This document shows positions 1-9,132 of a stretch of 64,000 nt of DNA, one piece after another; position 1 is the first letter of the stretch, and each line of letters opens with the position of its first letter. The stretch comes from Tiliqua scincoides (taxonomy: Eukaryota; Chordata; Lepidosauria; Squamata; Scincidae). The notes below the pieces were generated by a model. It saw nothing but the letters and a program-made list of their open reading frames with translations. It was not told where the DNA came from and ran no database searches. The DNA lies in assembly GCF_035046505.1 (NCBI RefSeq), contig NC_089824.1, forward strand, positions 32,554,274 to 32,618,273, in the 5' to 3' direction. Made by a program: the position numbers and the translations under genes.

Positions 1-257
1 ATGACTGAAAAAGCAGATCCCACGTGATGATTGGGATCTTCCAGCATAATTGGGCTGTCCCATATCTTGAAAATATGATCAAGATTTGCATATTTTCTTC
101 CATTTGCAAGTAATTAGTTCCTATGTGAGAAAATGCTTATTTCTGGTCAACATCTGCTTAATGGCATCACTTCCTGCTTAATGTTATCACTTCCTGCCTT
201 TGGCAGGCACCATGAATATTATTCAGCACACTGCTTTAAACAAATCTGACACCCGTC
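1..257 (-). mobile_element. hAT-like non-autonomous element, cut by the window edge
   Basis: This segment reads, in reverse complement, through the same sequence as the element at 36016-36370: a terminal GGGTGTCA, a paired 'aagtgatg..cattaagcag' block, then 'aaataagca' and 'aaatcttgatcatattt'. The two copies stay alignable to base 1, so the left part of this copy lies outside the window. The outer end is near 257. No coding capacity is visible. Assignment to hAT rests on the terminal motif and the better-bounded sister copy. Confidence 0.6.
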
Positions 258-1244
258 CCACAGAGAATGAGGGCAGTGATGGCAAAGTATCCAGGAGTGC
301 CCAATATAAATAACTGCCAAACAACTCTGTTGTTCCAGTTTCTTCTGGTGCAGCTGCATCTCTGTATTCCATGGCTAGGCACCTGAACAGAGTCTCATGA
401 TTATTAAGAGGTGTGTTGTTCCCAGCCGCGCTTTCAGCCTTTCTGAAATTGCATCTCTAGTTGCTGCACTGTAACTGGGAGAAAACACTGTGTGTATAGA
501 TCTGTACTTAGCGCTTTTAGAATCCCATTGTTCAAGACTGATTTAATGGCCTGGAGACATCACTCTGTATTGTTCCACAGGACAGCAAGGTTTAGAAATT
601 ACAGCAGAACTTTTCATTTCTCAGACTGACCAAGATGGTGAGAGCTGAAGAAATGAACTCGCACATCTGACGGTTTGATCCAGCAGGAAGAGAGTTTTGT
701 GCTGATCCGGTAGAAATGATGAAAAGGATGGTTCTTTGATATTCATGTTTCATAAGCTGAAGTAAACAGTGTTCAAGCAGTACTGTTGGCTGATTGTCTA
801 GCAAGAACACTGCACAGCACAGGTCATAAGGCACTGAGCAGCTGGCTGAGAGGGATAATGTTGCCTTAAGACCTGAAGGAATGAGTCTATTGGTCACTGA
901 ACATTGCTGGCTTTCAGTTTCTTAAAATATAATTCTCATATGCACTTAAGTAGATGATAGGTAATACAACTTCTGCATGAATATACATGTGAGTCCTTGT
1001 GAAAATATGCAGCAAAGTGTATGTTTATTCTACATTTAAATCTGCATCCTTTTCACTCACAGCAAACCTTCTGTTTCCAGCAGCACAATACTATCCTTGA
1101 GTTATGCTGGCGTATCTCCACATACTTCAGTGCAAGAACAGCCCCACCAGTGTAGATGTACTTCCGCTGATGGATGCACCACAGAAGCCAGCACAATGTT
1201 GGAAGAACACCACACTGATGTAGTTTAGATGTAGGCACAACTTG
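258..1244. other. No gene or recognisable element
   Basis: Moderately AT-rich sequence. The antisense open frames here are short, have no recognisable domain and no neighbouring exon-like structure. I see no repeat that I can assign. Confidence 0.5.
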
Positions 1245-1421
1245 GGGACCAATCCTATCCAACTTTCTAGCTCTGATGCAGCCATACCAACGGTTGTGCA
1301 TTACATCCTGTAGTGGGAATACAGTCACAGAGGCCTCCTCAAGGTATGGAAACATTTGTTCCCTTACCTTGGGGCTGCATTGAGGCTGCATCAGCGCTGG
1401 AAAGTTGGATTGGATTGGGCT
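1245..1421. mobile_element. Short MITE, AATCCTATCCAACTTTC family
   Basis: About 177 bp bounded by inverted ends: 'ggaccaatcctatccaac' on the left and 'gttggattggattgggc' on the right. The interior contains the family hallmark 'gaggcctcctcaaggta' followed by a 'cccttaccttg' block. Sister copies lie at 9698-9874, 33143-33319 and 59037-59205. It has no coding capacity and is presumably mobilised by an unidentified DNA transposase. Confidence 0.75.
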
Positions 1422-1484
1422 CTCAGCTGGCACAGAGGCCAAAACTAGTAGGAGATCATGGCAGGACATAGCTGAGATAAGGGA

Positions 1485-1790
1485 GAGTTGACTTGTGTCA
1501 TACTGAAGTGTGGGAGTGTGTGAGAAGGCGAACCAGCGAAGAACAGAGAATGACTATGAGGACCTGTCCAGGCTTGATTTACGATTGCCTACTGAAGCTT
1601 GATGGCCAGAGTAAATAACTACATGGTGAAGGCAACACCTGGTGACTGACTATTCTGTGATTCACAGAATATATTTGTAAAAACCGTATTGAAAAATGGT
1701 GGTTTAGACAACCCTGCTCATGTAAAATACCTTGAATGCTGTCTGAACAGAGAAAGGTGGTATATAAATACTGAAATAAAAATAAATAAA
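1485..1790 (+). mobile_element. SINE, 3' part (same family as 12921-13296)
   Basis: The 3' half matches the SINE at 12921-13296 in the order of its blocks: 'agtgtggga', 'ggtttaga..accctgc', 'catgtaaa..ccttg' and a final 'ggtatataaatac' followed by an A/T-rich (taaa)n tail. The 5' tRNA-like head is not convincing here, so the copy is either 5'-truncated or badly diverged. The left boundary is approximate. Confidence 0.5.
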
Positions 1791-1799
1791 TATCCCAAC

Positions 1800-3180
1800 C
1801 TCCTTTCAGATGAAAGACTCGCCCCAATGCCAGAAAAACAATAAGCCAATGGTAGGCCTGGCATAGTTAAGAGTAAATCCATAGGAAACAATGGGAAAGG
1901 AAAACAAGCTAAGAAAGCTCATCTTCTGCATCCCACTGCTCCATCCACCTCCCCATGATGGAACATGAGATACAGGCTACATTTGGCAATGAATCACAGC
2001 ACTCCCACCCAAGTGGAACCTCTCACTTGCCATCCCAACAGGGGAAACAAGGTAAGTAAAGGAAGGGAAGGAATCTTATGCTGCAAGGTATTGATGCTGC
2101 ATCTCTGTCTCATGTATCAATCCCCCCCCCCATATTGATTGTCAGATGTGTCTCTGCCATAAACTGTATTACCTAACCATCCCTTCCTTTTGCAACGGCT
2201 AAGAGCAAGGAGTGTCTGCTTTCTCTTGATGAATGCCAGAGGTTCCAATCACTACTATTCCTGGCCAGGCACTCATCAGAATCTATGTTCTCGCTAATCT
2301 CTGAAGGAAGTGTGCAGAGTGAGACAGTGGCTGCTCAGAGATGACTCTGGAATGCCAAAAAAAGAAACTATGCTGGGCTCAAGTTCCAGCTTTGCAGCCT
2401 AGGGAACACTGATCATACCAATGACATACCAATGATGCGTTAACTACATGCCATTGATATGCCAGTGCCACACTGGAGTAGCACTGCCTGGACGGACTGA
2501 GGATATGAAGGACTCCATGTCAGCGTTGGTGTATGGTCGGTACAGAATCCAAATAGGATTGGGCTGTAGGTCTTTGTGCTAACTACTGAGAAGTTAGAAG
2601 TGTTGTGAATGTTTCACAAAATCACAGCGCCTAGGGACAGTTAAATTTAATAACCTGAAGCCAAAAATCTGACAAGTCTAACTTCCAAGATACTGTGTCA
2701 TCATAACACTTCTGTCATTGTCTACACAGTTTGCTGGTACATTGACAGGTAATTGCCAGCATGTGTCTATCATAGGATTTGTCTTTTTTTTTTTAGCACC
2801 TCTGATTTTTTTTACACAAATTGGTAAGTTCTACTAATTTTTATTTGAAATCTACATGTTCTGTACTTGCATTTGACGCCTCATTCATAGCTCTGTGACA
2901 GTGATAAGTTTCCTAAAATAGCACCTACTAAGAAACTCTTAATTCTACAGATACAACACAGAGAAGAAGAGAAAGTATATGGATGAGGTTTTGTTTGAAA
3001 AATCAATTTTGTGTCTGGTTCCCATCATGCTGTAATTTAGGGAGGAAAAATATTACAGTGTCGTGTTTTGGACTGGTGTATATTTTTTAAGTGTATATTT
3101 TTTAAGTATATTTCTCACCTTCTCCTTGATGCAAATGCATTAACCCTTCCTTGCAACTGGCTGGAACTGCCGACTTCCAG
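1800..3180. other. Mostly unique DNA with a possible half MITE
   Basis: No gene is seen. Around 2345-2580 there is a GC-richer stretch ending in 'ccaaataggattgggctg', which resembles one end of the AATCCTA MITE superfamily; the opposite end is not clear. The rest (2580-3180) is AT-rich with short T runs and no recognisable element. Confidence 0.4.
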
Positions 3181-3184
3181 ATGA

Positions 3185-3375
3185 CCCCACAAGGTCTTTC
3201 ATGTCATGGAAAAGACTCACTGACTTGAATTGATCACATTCATTTCTGAGGCAGTGGCCTGAGGCTCAAGTCAGTGCTGAAGTCATCAACATGGATGACT
3301 TGAGTGTACATGAGTCAGCAAAAGACGTGTTTTCATGACTCGGACTCAAGTCATCTGACTCGATTTCCCATGCCT
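3185..3375. repeat. Region rich in GACTCAAGTCA-like inverted motifs
   Basis: Repeated sense and antisense copies of GACTTGAG/CTCAAGTC and ATGAGTCA occur across about 190 bp (for example 'ggctcaagtcagtgctg', 'gatgacttgagtgtac', 'cggactcaagtcatctg'). Such self-complementary spacing is typical of hairpin-forming DNA-transposon derivatives. I cannot assign a family or exact ends. Confidence 0.4.
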
Positions 3376-3507
3376 GGTGTCACTTGTCAAAATATCTATA
3401 GTTCGTGTGTATAAATTAGGGAAGTCTACACCAATCAGAACGTTGTCTGATGGTAGATCACATCTCAAATTGCAAAATGTGTCTTTAGCAAGTACGAAGC
3501 AGTTTAT

Positions 3508-3591
3508 CTGCAGACGCGTGTGGCCTCTGGGAACCAAGTGCCTCGGGAACTAAGTGCCAGGTAAGGCACAAGAGTTTAGCAACTGGGCGAG
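3508..3591 (+). repeat. CR1 5' UTR block, copy 1
   Basis: An 84-bp block from CTGCAGACGCG to CTGGGCGAG, repeated at 4325-4408 with about four mismatches and an offset of 817 bp. It contains CAG|GTAAGG at 3558-3566. It marks the apparent 5' end of the inserted element. Confidence 0.85.
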
Positions 3592-4291
3592 GAGAAGGCA
3601 AGGAGACCTCTGAGTTTTGGAGAAGGAGAGGAGGAGGAGCAGGAGGAGGAGGTAAGTGTGCTCATTCTAACGCTTTGTCTTTCTAACTCCCTGTCTTCTA
3701 ACCTTAACCTTACCTTTAAAGCAACCTTAAATCAAAATTGAAAGTTAGCACCTAAGGGAGGTACATAGGGCTACTCGTGAGTAGGAGCAGAGTCCTACTC
3801 GTGAGTAAGAGCCCAAGGGTCAGGCATTTAAATCAAAGTTGAAAGTTAGCTGCACCTAAGGTAGCACCTAATCGAAGGAAGGGAGGAGGATAAAGTGGAA
3901 AGCAGATTTTTCTACTTGTTTAAATTAAACCTATACTTAACCCAGGTTAAACTTAATCTAAGTTAGAACATAACCTAAACAGGTCAGGAAATTGGGACAC
4001 AGGATCTAGAGAGCAATAAATAATTAAACAAACCCAAATAAAAACTAGCTTGAGGTTACAAAAACAGTCCAGCCTAAGAGAACAGAACTAGGAGGGAAAG
4101 GACCTAGGAAGGGCCAATTCCCAACCCATTAAGAGCCCCATTAGGCTAATCCAAGCAGTCCATTCAGGAGCCTGCAGAGTAGGTCACGCCCATCAGCAGC
4201 CATTTGCCTTCCTGAGCTTTTGTAAACTCACCTGGGAAGGCCAGCCCCCTTTCAAACAGGAAGGAAGGAGGGAGGAGGAGCCAGCCAGGAG

Positions 4292-4297
4292 TATAAA
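4292..4297 (+). promoter_or_regulatory. TATA-like box in the CR1 5' UTR
   Basis: TATAAA lies in GC-rich surroundings about 30 bp upstream of the second 84-bp block (4325). If used, transcription would begin at about 4322-4327. That is the same sequence with which the whole inserted element begins at 3508, which supports this being the real start site. Most LINE promoters are internal and TATA-less, so this remains an inference. Confidence 0.4.
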
Positions 4298-4324
4298 GCT
4301 AGGCGGGCCATCGCGTGAGGCTCT

Positions 4325-4408
4325 CTGCAGACGCGTGTGGCCTCTGGGAACCCAGTGCCTCGGGAACTAAGGGCCAGGTAAGGCACGAGAGTTTAGCATC
4401 TGGGCGAG
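4325..4408 (+). repeat. CR1 5' UTR block, copy 2
   Basis: Second copy of the block at 3508-3591. The interval between the two starts (817 bp) is therefore one full promoter-like unit followed by the beginning of a second, a partial-dimer 5' UTR. Confidence 0.85.
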
Positions 4409-4464
4409 TTCAGCAGCAGGGCGAGGAGGCCAGGTCCCCATACACTGCCCTTCCTCTTCCCTAG
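4378..4464 (+). other. Candidate small intron in the CR1 5' UTR
   Basis: The segment opens with a consensus donor (GGCCAG|GTAAGG) and closes with a pyrimidine-rich tract and acceptor (cccttcctcttccctag|A). It is 87 bp and lies between the predicted start site and ORF1. Nothing in the sequence shows that it is spliced, and the same donor is preserved in the upstream block. It could be chance. Confidence 0.25.
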
Positions 4465-4541
4465 AGAAAAGGGCTGCTATCCAGTGTACGGTTTTTAAAA
4501 GGACCCCTAAATAAAACAACAACAACAACAACAAAAAAGCT

Positions 4542-5447
4542 ATGCAGTCAGACAGCCAGCAGCAGGGTGGGGGCTATCCAGTGTTCTGCATCAAGTGCCA
4601 CATGTATGATTATATGCCTCTGGGGCATAAGTCATGGGTGTGTCCTTGGTGCAAGGAGCTCCAGGCTCTCAGGGAACGCGTCCGCTCCCTTGAAGCCTTG
4701 GTGGCCGACCTGGAGAAGCGCAGGCAGCCAGAGGAGGACCGTGGGGAGACTTCTGGGGACGATCAGGCTTCGTCCCAACCTCAGGCGTGCAGCTCCTCGG
4801 CTGCCCGGGTGGGAAGTCTCGGGACTGGAGGATGTCATCCTGGAGAGGAGGGAAACAATCCCCTAGGGGGGATCCCTTCTCCAGGGGATGGGCCCGTATC
4901 CGAGCGCACTCAGGATACTCCTCGGCGGGAGGGGGGTCGGGGGCTTCTTGTAGTGGGGGATTCGATTATTAGAAACATAGAGAGGGGGGTTTGCGACAGA
5001 TGTGAGGACCGCATGGTGACTTGCCTGCCTGGTGCGAAGGTTGCGGACATCACTTCTCGTCTAGACAGGCTAGTAGACAGTGCTGGGGGAGAGGTAGCGG
5101 CTGTGGTGCATGTCGGCACCAACGACGTGGGCAAGTGTAGCTGGGAGGTCCTGGAGGCCAAATTTAGGCTTTTAGGCAGGAAGCTGAAAGCCAGGACCTC
5201 AAAGGTAGCGTTCTCTGAAGTGCTACCTGTTCCACGCGCAGGGCCAGCTAGGCAGGCGGAGATCAGGGGTCTCAATGCATGGATGAGACGGTGGTGTAGG
5301 GAGGAGGGGTTTAGATTCGTTAGGCACTGGGGAACGTTTTGGGACAAGCGGGGCCTGTACAAGAGGGACGGGCTCCATTTGAACCAGAATGGAACCAGAC
5401 TGCTGGCGCATAACATTAAAAAGGTGGCAGAGCAGCTTTTAAACTGA
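4542..5447 (+). CDS. CR1 ORF1 protein: zinc-finger-like N-terminus plus SGNH esterase
   Basis: A 301-residue protein encoded by the LINE, expected to bind RNA and assist retrotransposition. Residues 16-37 hold two CxxC pairs (C16/C19 and C34/C37), like the PHD-type zinc motif known from CR1 ORF1 proteins. Residues 39-60 form a short leucine-rich coiled coil (LQALRERVRSLEALVADLEKR). A low-complexity linker follows to about residue 130. The C-terminal half is an SGNH/GDSL hydrolase: GDS at 139-141 (nucleophile Ser141), GTND at 192-195, and DGLH at 276-279 (Asp276, His279), so the catalytic triad is present. Esterase domains are established for CR1-clade ORF1; their substrate is unknown. The ATG follows an A-rich (aac)n leader. 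ORF2 starts 131 bp downstream, so its translation would need reinitiation or another unusual mechanism. Confidence 0.92.
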   Translation: MQSDSQQQGGGYPVFCIKCHMYDYMPLGHKSWVCPWCKELQALRERVRSLEALVADLEKRRQPEEDRGETSGDDQASSQPQACSSSAARVGSLGTGGCHPGEEGNNPLGGIPSPGDGPVSERTQDTPRREGGRGLLVVGDSIIRNIERGVCDRCEDRMVTCLPGAKVADITSRLDRLVDSAGGEVAAVVHVGTNDVGKCSWEVLEAKFRLLGRKLKARTSKVAFSEVLPVPRAGPARQAEIRGLNAWMRRWCREEGFRFVRHWGTFWDKRGLYKRDGLHLNQNGTRLLAHNIKKVAEQLLN

Positions 5448-5578
5448 TCCCTGGGGGAAGGCCGACAGGAGCCGAGGGGCATCCGGTTCGGGACTCCTCA
5501 TCCCATAGGGATGAGGATGGGGAGGTTAGAGAACAACAAGACAAAGGCAGGGTAGGAGAAGAAATTGGGAAAGGTAGG

Positions 5579-8461
5579 GTGATGGGATGTGATAGAGGGT
5601 TTGGCACAATGAGAGGATGCGGGGACAAAGGAGCGAATAAGCAGCCCATCCTGGGACATTCCGTGTATAAATGCTTTTATGCGAATGCCCGAAGTCTACG
5701 AGCAAAGGTGGGAGAACTGGAATGTCTGGTGACAAGGGAAAATATTGACATAGTGGGCATAACGGAAACCTGGTGGAATGCGGAGAATCAGTGGGATACC
5801 GCAATCCCGGGCTATAAACTCTACAGGAGGGACAGGCAGGGGCGTGTTGGAGGTGGGGTGGCCCTTTATGTTAAGGAAGGGATAGAATCCAGCAAAGTAG
5901 AGATTGAAGGTGGGTCCGACTCCACTGTAGAATCTCTGTGGGTTAAATTACCAGGCTTGTGCAGCGATGTAATACTGGGGGCGTGCTATCATCCTCCAGA
6001 CCAGAAATCTGATGGGGACCTTGAAATGAGGAAACAGATCAGGGAGGTGACAAGGAGGGACAGGGTTGTAATCATGGGGGACTTTAATTATCCTCATATT
6101 GACTGGGTCAATTTGTGTTCTGGTCACGATAAGGAAACCGGATTTCTTGACGTGCTAAATGACTGTGGCTTAGATCAGCTAGTCACGGAGCCCACCAGAG
6201 GACAGGTGACTCTGGATTTAATTTTGTGCAGTACACAGGACCTGGTTAGAGATGTAAACGTTACTGAGCCATTGGGGAACAGTGATCATGCTGCGATCCG
6301 TTTTGACGTGCACGTTGGGGGAAGAATACCAGGCAAATCTCTAACAAAAACCCTTGACTTCCGACGGGCGGACTTCCCTCAAATGAGGAGGCTGGTTAGA
6401 AGGAGGTTGAAAGGGAGGGTGAAAAGAGTCCGGTCTCTCCAGAGTGCATGGAGGCTGCTTAAAACAACAGTAATAGAGGCCCAGCAGAGGTGTATACCGC
6501 AAAGAAAGAAGGGTTCCACTAAATCCAGGAGGGTGCCCGCATGGCTAACCAGCCAAGTTAGAGAGGCTGTGAAGGGCAAGGAAGCTTCCTTCTGTAAATG
6601 GAAGTTTTGCCCTAATGAAGAGAATAAAAAGGAACATAAACTATGGCAAAAGAAATGTAAGAAGGTGATAGGGGAGGCCAAGCGAGACTATGAGGAACGC
6701 ATGGCCAGCAACATTAAGGGGAATAATAAAAGCTTCTTCAAATATGTTAGAAGCAGGAAACCCGCCAGAGAAGCGGTTGGCCCTCTGGATGGTGAGGGAG
6801 GGAAAGGGGAGATAAAAGGAGACTTAGAGATGGCAGAGAAATTAAATGAGTTCTTTGCATCTGTCTTCACGGCAGAAGACCTCGGGCAGATACCGCTGCC
6901 CGAACGGCCCCTCCTAACCGAGGAGTTAAGTCAGATAGAGGTTAAAAGAGAAGATGTTTCAGACCTCATTGATAAATTAAAGATCAATAAGTCACCGGGC
7001 CCTGATGGCATCCACCCAAGGGTTATTAAGGAATTGAAGAATGAAGTTGCAGATCTCTTGACTAAGGTATGCAACTTGTCCCTCAAAACGGCCATGGTAC
7101 CAGAAGATTGGAGGATAGCAAACGTCACGCCTATTTTTAAAAAGGGAAAGAGAGGGGACCCGGGAAACTATAGGCCGGTCAGCCTAACATCCATACCGGG
7201 TAAGATGGTGGAATGCCTCATCAAAGATAGGATCTCAAAACACATAGACGAACAGGCCTTGCTGAGGGAGAGTCAGCATGGCTTCTGTAAGGGTAAGTCT
7301 TGCCTCACAAACCTTATAGAATTCTTTGAAAAGGTCAACAGGCATGTGGATGCGGGAGAACCCGTGGACATTATATATCTGGACTTTCAGAAGGCGTTTG
7401 ACACGGTCCCTCACCAAAGGCTACTGAAAAAACTCCACAGCCAGGGAATTAGAGGACAGGTCCTCTCGTGGATTGAGAACTGGTTGGAGGCCAGGAAGCA
7501 GAGAGTGGGTGTCAATGGGCAATTTTCACAATGGAGAGAGGTGAAAAGCGGTGTGCCCCAAGGATCTGTCCTGGGACCGGTGCTTTTCAACCTCTTCATA
7601 AATGACCTGGAGACAGGGTTGAGCAGTGAAGTGGCTAAGTTTGCAGACGAAGCCAAACTTTTCCGAGTGGTAAAGACCAGAAGTGATTGTGAGGAGCTCC
7701 AGAAGGATCTCTCCAGACTGGCAGAATGGGCAGCAAAATGGCAGATGCGCTTCAATGTCAGTAAGTGTAAAGTCATGCACATTGGGGCAAAAAATCAAAA
7801 CTTTAGATATAGGCTGATGGGTTCTGAGCTGTCTGTGACAGATCAGGAGAGAGATCTTGGGGTGGTGGTGGACAGGTCGATGAAAGTGTCGACCCAATGT
7901 GCGGCGGCAGTGAAGAAGGCCAATTCTATGCTTGGGATCATTAGGAAAGGTATTGAGAACAAAACGGTTAGTATTATAATGCCTTTGTACAAATCGATGG
8001 TAAGGCCACACCTGGAGTATTGTGTCCAGTTCTGGTCGCTGCATCTCAAAAAAGACATAGTGGAAATGGAAAAGGTGCAAAAGAGAGCGACTAAGATGAT
8101 TACGGGGCTGGGGCACCTTCCTTATGAGGAAAGGCTACGGCGTTTGGGCCTCTTCAGCCTAGAAAAGAGACGCTTGAGGGGGGACATGATTGAGACATAC
8201 AAAATTATGCAGGAGATGGACAGAGTGGATAGGGAGATGCTCTTTACACTCTCACATAATACCAGAACCAGGGGACATCCACTAAAATTGAGTGTTGGGC
8301 GGGTTAGGACAGACAAAAGAAAATATTTCTTTACTCAGCGCGTGGTCGGTCTGTGGAACTCCTTGCCACAGGATGTGGTGCTGGCGTCTAGCCTAGACGC
8401 CTTTAAAAGGGGATTGGACAAGTTTCTGGAGGAAAAATCCATTATGGGGTACAAGTCATGA
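5579..8461 (+). CDS. CR1 ORF2: AP endonuclease plus reverse transcriptase
   Basis: A 960-residue polyprotein, about the usual CR1 ORF2 length. The N-terminal apurinic-like endonuclease has its key residues: N36 (ANARSL), E63 (ITETWW), GDFN at 167-170, and SDH at 235-237. These act in nicking target DNA. The reverse transcriptase begins near residue 460 (NKSPGPDGIHP) and shows YRPVSL, QHGFCKGKSC, motif A LDFQKAFD with D602, and the SGVPQGSVLGP block. Motif C, normally FADD, reads F688-A-D690-E691: the second catalytic aspartate is glutamate, and the next residue is Ala where the inner CR1 copy at 51.7-53.2 kb has Thr. That sister copy retains FADDT. The frame is otherwise open to a C-terminus rich in basic residues. 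I infer a recently inserted copy with weak or no RT activity. The start is the first of two adjacent Met codons. Confidence 0.93.
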   Translation: MMGCDRGFGTMRGCGDKGANKQPILGHSVYKCFYANARSLRAKVGELECLVTRENIDIVGITETWWNAENQWDTAIPGYKLYRRDRQGRVGGGVALYVKEGIESSKVEIEGGSDSTVESLWVKLPGLCSDVILGACYHPPDQKSDGDLEMRKQIREVTRRDRVVIMGDFNYPHIDWVNLCSGHDKETGFLDVLNDCGLDQLVTEPTRGQVTLDLILCSTQDLVRDVNVTEPLGNSDHAAIRFDVHVGGRIPGKSLTKTLDFRRADFPQMRRLVRRRLKGRVKRVRSLQSAWRLLKTTVIEAQQRCIPQRKKGSTKSRRVPAWLTSQVREAVKGKEASFCKWKFCPNEENKKEHKLWQKKCKKVIGEAKRDYEERMASNIKGNNKSFFKYVRSRKPAREAVGPLDGEGGKGEIKGDLEMAEKLNEFFASVFTAEDLGQIPLPERPLLTEELSQIEVKREDVSDLIDKLKINKSPGPDGIHPRVIKELKNEVADLLTKVCNLSLKTAMVPEDWRIANVTPIFKKGKRGDPGNYRPVSLTSIPGKMVECLIKDRISKHIDEQALLRESQHGFCKGKSCLTNLIEFFEKVNRHVDAGEPVDIIYLDFQKAFDTVPHQRLLKKLHSQGIRGQVLSWIENWLEARKQRVGVNGQFSQWREVKSGVPQGSVLGPVLFNLFINDLETGLSSEVAKFADEAKLFRVVKTRSDCEELQKDLSRLAEWAAKWQMRFNVSKCKVMHIGAKNQNFRYRLMGSELSVTDQERDLGVVVDRSMKVSTQCAAAVKKANSMLGIIRKGIENKTVSIIMPLYKSMVRPHLEYCVQFWSLHLKKDIVEMEKVQKRATKMITGLGHLPYEERLRRLGLFSLEKRRLRGDMIETYKIMQEMDRVDREMLFTLSHNTRTRGHPLKLSVGRVRTDKRKYFFTQRVVGLWNSLPQDVVLASSLDAFKRGLDKFLEEKSIMGYKS

Positions 8462-8653
8462 TGTGTATGCGCAATCTCCTGATTTTAGGAATGGGTTAAG
8501 TCAGAATGCCAGATGTAGGGGAGGGCACCAGGATGAGGTCTCTTGTTATCTGGTGTGCTCCCTGGGGCATTTGGTGTGCCGCTGTGAGATACAGGAAGCT
8601 GGACTAGATGGGCCTATGGCCTGATCCAGTGGGGCTGTTCTTATGTTCTTATC

Positions 8654-9024
8654 CATGGGTAACGTTCATCCCTGACTAAATGAACAGAGTGATTGACATA
8701 TGCCTTAAAACATACAATCACAGGTATTTTTTCTCCTTTTATCTCTACACTGACAAGGGCCTATCTTGCTTAGTTTATAAGACCTTACTTAGGTTATAAG
8801 ATCTGACAAGATCACAACCCATGGCACTATGGCTGCAGGCTACTACTGTATTTTATTCCATTGTTGTATTATTCATTTGTAACCCGAGAGAAATAGGGAA
8901 CCACTGGATAACAATTCGAAGTGCTGTCTAGGCCACTGTGCAAGATCTAAAGATACAGGCAAGAGCAATATGTGAAACCTCAATGTCATGCCACTTGAAT
9001 ACTGCATTCTTTTAAGTGATTTAC
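8654..9024. other. No gene or recognisable element
   Basis: AT-rich flank of the CR1 insertion. Nothing assignable is seen. Confidence 0.5.
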
Positions 9025-9132
9025 AGCACCATCCTATGCACAATTACTCAGAAGTAAACCCCATTTAGTTTAATGGGACTCAAGCCCCAGTAAGCAGAAG
9101 TAATGGGATAGACTCGTGGTAGGATTGCAACC
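9025..9132. mobile_element. About 100-bp MITE, ATCCTATGCA / TACTCAGAAGTAA family
   Basis: The left end 'gcaccatcctatgcacaatt' and right end 'gtggtaggattgcaaccct' are imperfect inverted repeats. The hallmark interior is 'actcagaagtaa' and 'catttagtttaatgggact'. Related copies lie at 30377-30465, 33052-33140, 41581-41672 and 58939-59028, and within the palindrome at 13791-14100. Confidence 0.7.

Larger units (their letters stand above)
3508..8653 (+). mobile_element. Full-length CR1 LINE (non-LTR retrotransposon)
   Basis: About 5.15 kb: a roughly 1 kb 5' UTR, ORF1 (4542-5447), a 131-bp spacer, ORF2 (5579-8461), and a 3' UTR of about 190 bp ending in the CR1-like tandem tail TTCTTATGTTCTTAT. 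The 5' limit is set at the first of two copies of an 84-bp block that starts CTGCAGACGCG. The same 3' end recurs at 19.3, 30.6, 40.7, 50.7 and 51.7 kb, so this is an abundant family. CR1 elements copy by target-primed reverse transcription in the nucleus. Both ORFs are open, but the RT active site is altered (see ORF2), so this copy is probably not autonomous. No target duplication is obvious, as is usual for CR1. Confidence 0.93.

Noticed and set aside
4910-5482. 190-residue antisense open frame over CR1 ORF1
   Set aside because: It is the mirror of the ORF1 coding strand, shows no domain, and the sense frame has clear esterase motifs.
7526-8116. 196-residue antisense frame over CR1 ORF2, repeated at 52266-52856
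   Set aside because: It recurs only because the same CR1 sequence recurs. It is a shadow of the RT C-terminal region, not a conserved gene.
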